Assembly (NCBI RefSeq): GCF_900143065.1
Contig: NZ_FRCX01000006.1
Span: 248,001 to 312,000, forward strand
Direction of reading: 5' to 3'
From: Duganella sacchari
GTDB lineage: Bacteria; Pseudomonadota; Gammaproteobacteria; Burkholderiales; Burkholderiaceae_D
Length of the DNA: 64,000 nucleotides
Positions 46,369 through 57,912 of this stretch are shown here, piece by piece (the stretch's first letter is position 1; every line of letters starts with the position of its first letter). The notes under the pieces are model-generated. The model was not told the DNA's origin. It saw only the letters and a list, made by a program, of their open reading frames with translations, and did not search any database. A program made the translations under genes and the position numbers.

Positions 46369-46679
46369 GGCACTCTCCTGATGAACGGCTGATAACATCA
46401 GCTTAGTCGAAATCCGCCGCGCACTGCTCCGCATGGTGAAATATTGACAATTTCAATCAATTTTTATCAATCGATAGTGAAATGTAATAGATGGGGAAAA
46501 TTGATTATGTTGGCTCTATCCCGACTTTATTGACGCAAAAATTCGGCTATCAGCATACATGTCTATAAAAAATGCTGATAACCGTTATTGCTGTGCGTGA
46601 AAATACCTACTTAATTGAAAGAATTGGTCTGATAAAATCATAGGCCTTCGATCGCAAAAATATGGGAAGGCTGTAAAGC
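46369..46679 (+). other. Intergenic region before maeB (311 bases), AT-rich
   Basis: It is divergent between the small gene at 45967-46368 and maeB. From about 46440 the sequence is clearly AT-richer than the window. TTGACA occurs at 46444-46449 with several TCAAT/ATTGA elements after it (46453-46510), and TAAAAT at 46633-46638. A promoter for maeB is expected here, but I cannot pair -35 and -10 boxes convincingly. Confidence 0.4.
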
Positions 46680-48998
<2,319 letters not shown>

Positions 48999-49014
48999 AC
49001 TTGTTTTAACCATC

Positions 49015-49100
49015 CGGGGTCAGGTCCGTCATTTCTACACGAGCTGGACTGTAGCAGGCGCTACAGTCCAGCTCGTGTAGAAATGACGGACCTGACCCCG
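49015..49100. repeat. Hairpin repeat, copy 2 (probably doubling as maeB terminator)
   Basis: A perfect 40-bp inverted repeat (49015-49054 with 49061-49100); one further C-G pair leaves a 4-base loop. The outer 31 bp match copy 1 exactly on both arms; the inner 9 bp (GGACTGTAG) are unrelated to copy 1 but perfectly self-paired. TTTTTATTT follows immediately at 49101, so the hairpin has the form of a very strong terminator for maeB, whose stop lies 17 bases upstream. Confidence 0.93.
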
Positions 49101-49217
49101 TTTTTATTTCTCCTGTAACAAGATGTAAGTGATGTAAAACGAGGGTTTTCGTTAGAAATGCGCAAGTAGCGCTCTGTTACAATATCGGGCTACTAAGATT
49201 ACCCACGATTTGGATAG

Positions 49218-50270
<1,053 letters not shown>

Positions 50271-50284
50271 CTCAAGGAGTCTCC

Positions 50285-51190
50285 ATGGCCGCTGAAGGTG
50301 CGGGCAAACGTGCCCTGATTACCGGTTTGTCCGGCTTCACCGGCCATTACGTTGCGCAGGAATTGCGCAATGCGGGCTATGAAGTCTTCGGCACCATCAC
50401 GCCTGGCCACGCGCCGGGCGCCGGCGAATTCGCGGTTGACCTGAACGACCGCGCCGGCCTGGCCGCCGTGGTGCAGCAGGTGCAGCCGGATGTGGTGGCG
50501 CACCTGGCCGCGATCGCCTTTGTCGCCCACGGCGACGCCGAGCAGATGTACCGCGTCAACGTGGCCGGTACCCGCAATCTGCTGGAGGCGCTGGCCGGAC
50601 TGGCGCACAAGCCTGCGGCCGTGCTGCTGGCGTCGAGCGCGAATATCTATGGCAATGCCGATGTCGGCGTGATCGACGAGCAGGTGCCGGCGGCGCCAGC
50701 CAACGACTACGCTGTCAGCAAGCTGTCCATGGAATACATGGCGCGGCTGTGGCAGGACAAGCTGCCGCTGATTGTCGTCCGTCCTTTCAACTACACCGGC
50801 GTCGGCCAGCATGAGAATTTCCTGCTGCCCAAAATCGTCTCGCATTTCCGCCGCCAGGCCAGTGACATCGAGCTGGGCAACCTGCAAGTGTGGCGCGACT
50901 TTTCCGACGTGCGCATGGTGGCGCACAGCTATCGCAAGCTGCTGGCGGCGCCCGCAGCGATCGGGTCTACCTTCAACATCTGCTCGGGGCACGGCTATTC
51001 GCTGGGCGAAGCGCTGGACATGATGGCCGACATCGCCGGCTACAAGATCAACGTCCACGTCAACCCTGCCTTTGTGCGCGCCAATGAGGTGGTGCGCCTG
51101 GTGGGTGACAACCAGCGCCTGGCTGGCGTCATCGGCGCCCTGGATATCGTGCCGCTGGCAGACACTTTGCGCTGGATGTACACCGCGTGA
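50285..51190 (+). CDS. rmd: GDP-6-deoxy-D-mannose reductase (GDP-D-rhamnose synthase)
   Basis: 301-residue SDR enzyme that reduces the Gmd product to GDP-D-rhamnose. It begins RALITGLSGFTGHYVAQEL and has the S-x-n-YAVSKLSMEYMA catalytic Tyr/Lys and VVRPFNYTGVGQ. It resembles Rmd of Pseudomonas A-band synthesis rather than the epimerase-reductase WcaG/Fcl, since the WcaG-specific His/Lys context is absent. AAGGAGT precedes ATG 50285. The next gene overlaps as GTGA. Confidence 0.9.
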   Translation: MAAEGAGKRALITGLSGFTGHYVAQELRNAGYEVFGTITPGHAPGAGEFAVDLNDRAGLAAVVQQVQPDVVAHLAAIAFVAHGDAEQMYRVNVAGTRNLLEALAGLAHKPAAVLLASSANIYGNADVGVIDEQVPAAPANDYAVSKLSMEYMARLWQDKLPLIVVRPFNYTGVGQHENFLLPKIVSHFRRQASDIELGNLQVWRDFSDVRMVAHSYRKLLAAPAAIGSTFNICSGHGYSLGEALDMMADIAGYKINVHVNPAFVRANEVVRLVGDNQRLAGVIGALDIVPLADTLRWMYTA

Positions 51191-52353
51191 CGCATTCCCC
51201 TTCTTTACGGGTCGGCCTGTCGGCTACCACCACCGAGCCGGCGCTGACCGGCGGCCGCATGGACGGCATCGGTGTCTACACCCACGCCTTGCAGGAGCAT
51301 TTGCCGCACGCCGGTGTGGCAGTGCTGCCGTTTTCGTTTGCGCCGCCCGGCCATGCCCACCGCCTGACCGCCAGCCGCGCGCTGCCGCTGTCCTATCCGG
51401 TGGCGGCCCTGGGGGATCTGATCTTGCCGTCGTCGGTGCACCTGAGCGTGAACCGCCTGCTGGGCAAGGACGCGCAGCCGCTGGACCTGTTCCATGCCAC
51501 CGACTACCGCATTGTGCGGATGGACTGCCCGGTGGTGGCGACCCTGCACGATGCGGTGCCGGTCGCGCATCCGGAATGGGTGCGCCCCAAGCTGCGCAAG
51601 CTGAAGAACTGGCTGCAGATCAAGGCGGCGCGCAAGGCCCGCCATGTCATCACCGGTTCGCAGTTTTCGATCCGCGAACTGGTCGAGTGCTTCGGTGTGG
51701 ATGAAAACCGGATCAGCGTGGTGCACCACGGTGTGCGCGCCGAATGGCATGACCAGCCCAGCGCCGAAGAACGCGACGCCACGCTGGCGCAGCATCAGCT
51801 GCGCCAAGGATATTTCCTGTTCGTTGGCACGCTGCAGCCGCGCAAGAATGTCGAGCGCCTGCTGGACGCCTATCTGGCGCTGCCGCCGGTGCTGCGCTCC
51901 GCGCGCCAGCTGGTTATCGTCGGTGCGCCGGGCTGGCGCAGCGAAGACCTGGTGAACCGCATCAAGGCCGCCCAGCAAAAGGGCGAGCATGTGGTGTGGC
52001 TGAACCAGTTGACCGACAACCGTCAGCTGCGCCACCTGTACGCGGGCGCTGGCGCGTTCATTTTCCCATCCCTGCATGAAGGCTTTGGCCTGCCGTTGCT
52101 GGAGGCGTTTGCCAGTGGCGTGGCAGTCGCCTGCTCGGGCACGACTTCGCTGCCGGAAGTGGCGGCCGGCGCGGCGGTGGAATTCGATCCGCTGTCGGTG
52201 GGTGATATCGCGGCGGCCATGACGACGCTGGCGCGCGATGACGCGCTGCGCGCGCGCTGCATCGCGGCCGGCCATCGCCGTGCGCTGGAGCTGACCTGGG
52301 ATGAAGCCGCACGCCGCACCGCGGCCGTGTATCACGACGTACTGTCACACTGA
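51187..52353 (+). CDS. Glycosyltransferase, GT4-like (1)
   Basis: 388-residue GT-B glycosyltransferase with GTG 51187 overlapping the rmd stop. The C-terminal Rossmann half carries FLFVGTLQPRKNVERLLDAY and the donor-binding E-x7-E in SLHEGFGLPLLEAFASG. In a gmd-rmd context it most likely transfers D-rhamnose or mannose from a GDP donor, as WbpX/Y/Z do in A-band O-polysaccharide. The exact linkage cannot be told from sequence. No membrane segment is seen. Confidence 0.88.
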   Translation: MTHSPSLRVGLSATTTEPALTGGRMDGIGVYTHALQEHLPHAGVAVLPFSFAPPGHAHRLTASRALPLSYPVAALGDLILPSSVHLSVNRLLGKDAQPLDLFHATDYRIVRMDCPVVATLHDAVPVAHPEWVRPKLRKLKNWLQIKAARKARHVITGSQFSIRELVECFGVDENRISVVHHGVRAEWHDQPSAEERDATLAQHQLRQGYFLFVGTLQPRKNVERLLDAYLALPPVLRSARQLVIVGAPGWRSEDLVNRIKAAQQKGEHVVWLNQLTDNRQLRHLYAGAGAFIFPSLHEGFGLPLLEAFASGVAVACSGTTSLPEVAAGAAVEFDPLSVGDIAAAMTTLARDDALRARCIAAGHRRALELTWDEAARRTAAVYHDVLSH

Positions 52354-52356
52354 ATT

Positions 52357-53472
52357 ATGCGCGTCCTCCATTTTTATAAGACTTATTATCCCGATTCCTG
52401 GGGCGGCATCGAGCAAGTGATACGCCAGCTGTGCGTGGGAACGGGCCACCTGGGCGTGACCAACGAAGTGCTGACGCTGAGCCGCAGCGGTCCGGCCGAA
52501 ATCGAATTTGAAGGCCATACGGTGCACCGCGTGCCGCTGGACTTTGAGGTGGCATCGACCGGCTTTTCGTTTGCGGCCTTCCGCAAGCTGGCGCGCCTGG
52601 CGCGCGATGCGGATGTGATCCACTATCACTTCCCGTGGCCGTTCATGGACATCGCGCACTTTGTGGCGCGCATCAACAAGCCCAGTGTGGTGACCTATCA
52701 CTCGGACATCGTGCGCCAGAAGAACCTGCTGCGCGTGTATAGCCCGCTCAAGCGCTGCTTCCTGCGCAGCGTCGATACGGTGGTGGCGACCTCGCCCAAC
52801 TACCTGGCGTCGTCGCCGGTGCTCAAACGCTTTGCGCACAAGACCCGCACCATCACCTACGGCCTGGATAAGTCGATTTATCCGGTACCGTCGGAAGCAC
52901 TGAAAGCCAAATGGCGTGCACAGGTCGGCGAGCGTTTCTTCCTGTTCGTTGGCGTGCTGCGCTACTACAAGGGCCTGCACATCCTGCTGGACGCCATGGC
53001 CAACGTCGATTACCCGGTGGTGATCGTTGGCGCCGGGCCGATCGAGCAGGAGCTCAAGGAGCACGCGCAGCGCCTCGGCCTCACGCATGTGCAGTTCATC
53101 GGCGCCGTCGAGGAAGAAGACAAGGCCGCGCTGCTGGCGCTGAGCTACGCCATGGTGTTCCCGTCGCACCTGCGGTCGGAGGCGTTTGGCATCTCGCTGC
53201 TGGAAGGCGCGATGTTCGGCAAGCCGATGATCTCCAGCGAGATCGGCACCGGCACCACCTACATCAATATCGACAATGACACCGGCCTGGTGGTGCCGCC
53301 GGACGATCCGGCAGCACTGGGCGCGGCCATGCGCACGCTGTGGGAGAACCCGGAACTGGCGGCGCAAATGGGCCGTCGCGCCGAAGCCCGCTATTGGGAG
53401 CTGTTCACCGCCGAGAAGATGGCGCAGAACTACCACGCCCTTTATCGCGAGCTGACGACCAAGCCAAGGTAA
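52357..53472 (+). CDS. Glycosyltransferase, GT4-like (2)
   Basis: 371-residue GT-B enzyme starting MRVLHFYKTYYPDSWGGIEQ, with VVTYHSDIVRQ in the acceptor half, FLFVGVLRYYKGLHILLDAM, and the E-x7-E motif at RSEAFGISLLEGAMFG. The start is 3 bases after the previous stop. It resembles WbpZ-like mannosyl/rhamnosyltransferases. No wzm/wzt exporter, chain terminator or ligase gene follows; the next genes are regulatory. Confidence 0.88.
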   Translation: MRVLHFYKTYYPDSWGGIEQVIRQLCVGTGHLGVTNEVLTLSRSGPAEIEFEGHTVHRVPLDFEVASTGFSFAAFRKLARLARDADVIHYHFPWPFMDIAHFVARINKPSVVTYHSDIVRQKNLLRVYSPLKRCFLRSVDTVVATSPNYLASSPVLKRFAHKTRTITYGLDKSIYPVPSEALKAKWRAQVGERFFLFVGVLRYYKGLHILLDAMANVDYPVVIVGAGPIEQELKEHAQRLGLTHVQFIGAVEEEDKAALLALSYAMVFPSHLRSEAFGISLLEGAMFGKPMISSEIGTGTTYINIDNDTGLVVPPDDPAALGAAMRTLWENPELAAQMGRRAEARYWELFTAEKMAQNYHALYRELTTKPR

Positions 53473-53520
53473 CGCCGCCAAGGTAGAATACGCGCTTATC
53501 ACTGAATTCCGGAGACTCGC

Positions 53521-54228
53521 GTGCGCTGCCTGGTTATTGAAGACGAAGCCGAAACCTCCAACTACATCTGCAAGGGCCTGCGCGAAGCCGGCTACACGGT
53601 GACGGCCGCCGTCAATGGCCCGGATGGGCTGGACTACGCCACCATCGAGGACTGGGACATCATCATCCTCGACCGCATGCTGCCGGGCCGTATCGACGGC
53701 CTGTCGATCGTCGACAAGCTGCGCGCGCTGGGCAAGCAGACGCCGGTCATCATCGTCAGCGCCCTGACCACCATCGACGCGCGTGTGACCGGCCTGCGCG
53801 GCGGCGCCGACGATTACCTGTCCAAGCCTTTCGCCTTTTCCGAACTGCTGGCGCGCGTGGAAGCGCTGCTGCGCCGCACGGCGCCCGGCGCCGACAGTAC
53901 ACAGTTGCAAGTCGCCGACCTGCGGCTGGACCTGCGTACGCTGCGCGTCACGCGCGGCAACAAGGTCATCACGCTGCAGCCGCGCGAATACCGTTTGCTC
54001 GAATACCTGATGCGCAACGAGAACCAGGTGGTCACGCGTACCATGCTGCTGGAATCCGTGTGGGACTATCACTTCGACCCGCAGACCAATGTGATCGATG
54101 TGCAGATCAGCCGCCTGCGCGCCAAGGTGGACAAGGACTTCCCGGTGCAGCTGATCCACACGCTGCGCGGCGTCGGCTACCGCATGGGCGTGACGCCGCC
54201 GGACGAAGCGGAGCTTGATGGTGTTTAG
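53521..54228 (+). CDS. OmpR-family response regulator
   Basis: 235 residues from GTG 53521 (GGAGACTC lies upstream). The receiver has RCLVIEDEAET, phospho-Asp in IIILDRMLPGRIDG and LSKPFAFSE. The winged helix ends LIHTLRGVGYRMG. It belongs to the QseB/TctD-like group in pattern. The kinase ATG at 54218 overlaps its end by 11 bases. It starts 48 bases after the glycosyltransferase cluster and may or may not share its transcript; GGTAGAATACGC at 53482-53493 resembles a -10 region. Confidence 0.93.
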   Translation: MRCLVIEDEAETSNYICKGLREAGYTVTAAVNGPDGLDYATIEDWDIIILDRMLPGRIDGLSIVDKLRALGKQTPVIIVSALTTIDARVTGLRGGADDYLSKPFAFSELLARVEALLRRTAPGADSTQLQVADLRLDLRTLRVTRGNKVITLQPREYRLLEYLMRNENQVVTRTMLLESVWDYHFDPQTNVIDVQISRLRAKVDKDFPVQLIHTLRGVGYRMGVTPPDEAELDGV

Positions 54229-55579
54229 ATTCCGCACCTCGATCGTCGCCAAGCTGGTGGCGGGCTATGGCCTGCTGGGGCTGGCCTCGATCATGGCGGT
54301 ATCGGCGGTGTTCTACAGCGGCACCATCGGCGTGATCGACCAGAACATCGACGGCAAGATCATGGCGCAGTCCGAGCGCCTGATGACCCATGTCGGCGAC
54401 GGCAGCAGCCGCGTACTGATGGCGGAAATTCATAGACTGCTGAGCGACGGCGTCGATAGTGACCGTGAAATCTTTGAGCTGCTGGACAGCGAAGGGGCGC
54501 CGGTGGTGGGCAACCTGGGCTCCTGGCCCGTCGTCAAAGATGGGCCGGAAATGGTCACGGCGTCGGTGGTGCGCGATGAGCGCAACACCCCGGCACGCCT
54601 TTACCTGCGGCCCCTTGACGATGGCAGTATGCTCATCGTCGGACGTGACCTGAGCGAGGAAGAAGCGGTGCGCGAAGTGATCTGGCGCGCGCTGGCGGCC
54701 GGCGTCTGCGTCTCGCTGATGCTGACCATTGCCGGCGCGCTGCTGTTCCGCGGCAGCATCGAGGCGCGCCTGGGCGAGATCCGCCGCACCGCCGCGCAGA
54801 TCGAGGCGGGCGACCTGAGTCCGCGCGTTCCCGTCACCGGCAACGATGAATTCGCGCTGCTGAACCGTGACATCAACCGCATGCTGGACCGCATCGAGCT
54901 GCTGATGGCGGGCGTGCGCGATGTGTCCAATTCGATCGCGCATGACTTGCGCACGCCGCTGAGCCGCATCCGCGGCCGCCTGGACGATGTGCTGCGCCAT
55001 GAGATGACGGTGCAGACGCTGTCCACCGCCGCCCATGATGCGATTGACGATATCGATGACCTGATCCGCCTGTTCGAGCGCCTGCTGCAGATCGCGGAAG
55101 CGGAATCCGGCATGCGCGCGCGCCTGTTCGAGCGGCTCGACCTGGGCCGCGTGGTGGCCGACATCGGCGAGATGTACGAGGCCATCGCCGAAGACAACAA
55201 CATCACGCTGACGGTGGACGCGCCAGCTTCGCTGGATGTGGACGGCGACCGCAACCTGCTGGCCAGCGCGGTGGCCAGCCTGCTGGATAACGCCATTAAA
55301 TACGCCGGTCCCGGTTCCACCATCCATGTGCGCGCGGGCCTGTACCAGGGCGATGCGGCGATTTCGGTGCATGACAACGGCCCGGGTATCCCGAACGGTG
55401 AACTGGACAAGGTGACGGAGCGCTTTTATCGTCTCGACAAGAGCCGCCATATGCCGGGCAATGGACTGGGCCTGTCCATCGTCAGCGCCACCGCCAAGTC
55501 GCACGACGGCAAACTGGTGCTGGAGGACGGCGCACCGGGCCTGGTCGCGCGCATCGTGCTGCCGCTGGCGCCGGCCTGA
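54218..55579 (+). CDS. Sensor histidine kinase with HAMP domain
   Basis: 453 residues. The first membrane helix is ~12-32, a periplasmic domain of about 120 residues ends with LIVGRDLSEEEAVRE, the second helix is ~155-178, then HAMP (RLGEIRRTAAQIEAGDLSPRV), HisKA with SIAHDLRTPLSRI, and a HATPase with ASLLDNAIKYAG, VHDNGPGIP and GNGLGLSIV. It is the partner of the regulator it overlaps. ATG 54218 follows GGAGC and is preferred to TTG 54215. Confidence 0.93.
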   Translation: MVFRFRTSIVAKLVAGYGLLGLASIMAVSAVFYSGTIGVIDQNIDGKIMAQSERLMTHVGDGSSRVLMAEIHRLLSDGVDSDREIFELLDSEGAPVVGNLGSWPVVKDGPEMVTASVVRDERNTPARLYLRPLDDGSMLIVGRDLSEEEAVREVIWRALAAGVCVSLMLTIAGALLFRGSIEARLGEIRRTAAQIEAGDLSPRVPVTGNDEFALLNRDINRMLDRIELLMAGVRDVSNSIAHDLRTPLSRIRGRLDDVLRHEMTVQTLSTAAHDAIDDIDDLIRLFERLLQIAEAESGMRARLFERLDLGRVVADIGEMYEAIAEDNNITLTVDAPASLDVDGDRNLLASAVASLLDNAIKYAGPGSTIHVRAGLYQGDAAISVHDNGPGIPNGELDKVTERFYRLDKSRHMPGNGLGLSIVSATAKSHDGKLVLEDGAPGLVARIVLPLAPA

Positions 55580-55596
55580 CTACTGACTACTGACTA
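55576..55596 (+). repeat. Three tandem copies of CTGACTA across the kinase stop codon
   Basis: Seven-base unit at 55576-55582, 55583-55589 and 55590-55596. Because the period is 7, TGA occurs in all three forward frames (55577, 55584, 55591), the first being the real stop. No further function is evident. Confidence 0.85.
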
Positions 55597-55692
55597 TCCA
55601 ATCCGTAATGTGACCATTTCGTAATCTGGCCGCAAGCTTGTGGAAAGCCGTGCAGTTCTATGATGAGCTGTTCTCTATTGGCCTTTCACATC

Positions 55693-56913
55693 ATGCACGA
55701 TTTAAGCGATATCGCCTCCTGGCTGCAGCACCATCCGATCTACCACGACTCCTCGGTACACGCCACCTTGCCCGACCCTACCTTCGTCACCCAGGGCGAA
55801 ACGGTGGTCTCGTTCAGCACCAATAACTACCTGGCACTGGCTAACCATCCACGTCTGGTGGCGGCGGCCAAGCAGGGCCTGGACCGCTATGGCGTGGGCA
55901 ATTGCGAATCGCGCCTGCTGGGCGGCGACCTGGATGTGTACCGCGAGCTGGAACGCCGCCTCGGCGCCTTGAAGCACAAGAGCGATGCGGTGCTGTTTGT
56001 GACGGGCTATATGGCCAATATCGGTGTGCTGTCTTCCATCGTCAAGGCGGCCACGCTGGCGCGCCTGCACGGCTTCCGTGCCAAGAAGCGCCACAAGTAC
56101 GCCTACTATTCGGATGAATTCAATCACATCTCGATCCGCGAAGGCATACAGATGTCCGGCGCGCTGCGCTACAACTACCGCCATTGCGATATGAACCATC
56201 TGGAGTCGCTGCTGCAGGCCGGCGCCACCGACGGCACCACGCCGATCATCGTCAGCGACGGCGTGTTCAGCATGGAAGGCACGATCGCACCGCTGCCGGA
56301 ACTGGTGGCGCTGGCCGAGCGCTTTGGCGCGCTGCTGTACATCGATGACGCCCATGCCACCGGCATCCTGGGCGCCAACGGTGGCGGCACCTCCGAGCAC
56401 TTCAACTGCTACAGCAGCAACATCATGCAGATGGGGACCCTGAGCAAGGCGCTCGGTTCGATCGGCGGCTTTGTCGCGGTGGACAAGGAGGTGGCCAATG
56501 TGATCCGCCTGACCAGCTCCGCCTACGGCTTCACCTGCCCGCCGCCACCGGACCAGGCAGCGGCGCTGCTGGCCGCACTGGATATCCTGGAAGAGGAACC
56601 GCAGCGCCGCCAGCGCCTGTGGGACAACCAGCGCTATTTCATCGAACAGATGCAGCCGCTGGGCTACACCATCATCTCGACCGCCACGCCGATCCTGCCG
56701 GTGCTGATCGGCGATGCGGAGACTTGCCAGCGCTATGCGGTGGAACTGCGCCGCGAAGGCGTGCATGTGGATTCGATCCAGTTCCCGGCCGCACCGGTGG
56801 GTCAGGCACGCCTGCGCTTCATGATGAACGCGGGCCACACCAGGGCGCAGATCGATCACGCCGTGAGTGTGATGGCGCGTCTGGTGGGCCGCGGCGAACG
56901 CCTGGCCGCCTGA
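55693..56913 (+). CDS. Alpha-oxoamine synthase family PLP enzyme (CqsA/KBL/BioF-like)
   Basis: 406 residues from ATG 55693; an in-frame ATG at 55660 would add 11. The fold-type I PLP enzyme has FSTNNYLALANHP, YGVGNCESRLLGGD, SDEFNHISIREG (His stacking on PLP), DGVFSMEGTIAPL, IDDAHATGILG, and Lys in TLSKALGSIGGF. Enzymes of this family condense an acyl-CoA with an amino acid (BioF, KBL, serine palmitoyltransferase, CqsA/LqsA autoinducer synthases). An insertion of roughly 15 residues (ARLHGFRAKKRHKYAYY) before the NHISI motif is not typical of BioF/KBL. No biotin, sphingolipid or threonine genes are nearby. The stop directly abuts that of the converging HD-GYP gene. Confidence 0.85.
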   Translation: MHDLSDIASWLQHHPIYHDSSVHATLPDPTFVTQGETVVSFSTNNYLALANHPRLVAAAKQGLDRYGVGNCESRLLGGDLDVYRELERRLGALKHKSDAVLFVTGYMANIGVLSSIVKAATLARLHGFRAKKRHKYAYYSDEFNHISIREGIQMSGALRYNYRHCDMNHLESLLQAGATDGTTPIIVSDGVFSMEGTIAPLPELVALAERFGALLYIDDAHATGILGANGGGTSEHFNCYSSNIMQMGTLSKALGSIGGFVAVDKEVANVIRLTSSAYGFTCPPPPDQAAALLAALDILEEEPQRRQRLWDNQRYFIEQMQPLGYTIISTATPILPVLIGDAETCQRYAVELRREGVHVDSIQFPAAPVGQARLRFMMNAGHTRAQIDHAVSVMARLVGRGERLAA

Positions 56914-57912
56914 TTATTGCTCTGCCCAGCGTTCCTTCACTTCAAGCAGCGCGGGCATCTGTTGCAGGAAGATGTCCACCAGGCGGCCTTCGAAATGCTT
57001 GTCGCGCTGCGCCAGCATGTGCTCGACGGCCTTCTCTACCGGCCATGCTTCCTTGTACGGACGCGCTGACGTCAGCGCGTCAAACACGTCGGCGATCGCG
57101 ATGATGCGGCCGACCAGCGGGATCTCCTCAGCCTTCAAGCCATTCGGGTAGCCGCTGCCATCCCACTTTTCGTGGTGGGTCATGGCGACGTCGTAGGCCA
57201 TGGCCAGCATGCCATGCGGGTGCTGGCCGATGATCTTGCCGCCGATGACGGCGTGCGACTGCATCACCTTCCATTCTTCCGCGTCCAGTGGACCGGGCTT
57301 GCGCAGTATATTGTCGGGAATGCCGATCTTGCCGACATCGTGCATGGGCGCGGCGTGCAGCAGGTCTTCCGCTTCGGCCTCGGTCATGCCCATGGCCAGG
57401 CCCAGGATGCGCGCGTAGTGGCTCATGCGGATCACGTGCAGGCCGGTTTCGTTATCCTTGTATTCCGCCGCCAGGCCGAGACGCTGGACGATTTCCAGGC
57501 GGGTCTTCTTGAGTTCATCCACGCCCACCAGCGACAGGTGGGTACGCACGCGCGCGCGCACGATGGGCGGGCTGACCGGCTTGGTGATGTAGTCCACCGC
57601 GCCCGCCTCAAAGCCGACCACCTCGTCGTCGGTGTCGCTGAGGGCGGTGACAAAGATCACCGGGATGGCGGCGGTGGCCGGGTCGGCCTTCAGTCTGGCG
57701 CAGGTTTCATAGCCGGTCATCCCCGGCATCATGACATCCAGCAGGATCAGTTGCGGCTTTTCCGACTGCGCCAGTTCCAGTGCGCGCGGGCCGTCCTTGG
57801 CGAACAGCAGGCGATACTGGTCTTGCAGGATGTGGCGCAGCAGCTGCAGGTTGCTGGCTTCATCGTCCACCACAAGAATCTGCGGCTGGTTGGGCTGGTG
57901 GGTGGTTCTCAT
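56914..57912 (-). CDS. REC-HD-GYP response regulator (c-di-GMP phosphodiesterase)
   Basis: 332 residues. The receiver (ILVVDDEASNLQLL, ILLDVMMPGMTG, YITKPVSP) is followed by a HD-GYP domain at ~150-320 with the metal-binding HDVGK, HHEKWDGSGYP and AIADVFDALTS motifs intact. Family members hydrolyse c-di-GMP to GMP. The start overlaps the stop of the MHYT hybrid kinase (ATGA), so the two are co-translated and probably form a phosphorelay. Confidence 0.95.
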   Translation of the reverse strand: MRTTHQPNQPQILVVDDEASNLQLLRHILQDQYRLLFAKDGPRALELAQSEKPQLILLDVMMPGMTGYETCARLKADPATAAIPVIFVTALSDTDDEVVGFEAGAVDYITKPVSPPIVRARVRTHLSLVGVDELKKTRLEIVQRLGLAAEYKDNETGLHVIRMSHYARILGLAMGMTEAEAEDLLHAAPMHDVGKIGIPDNILRKPGPLDAEEWKVMQSHAVIGGKIIGQHPHGMLAMAYDVAMTHHEKWDGSGYPNGLKAEEIPLVGRIIAIADVFDALTSARPYKEAWPVEKAVEHMLAQRDKHFEGRLVDIFLQQMPALLEVKERWAEQ

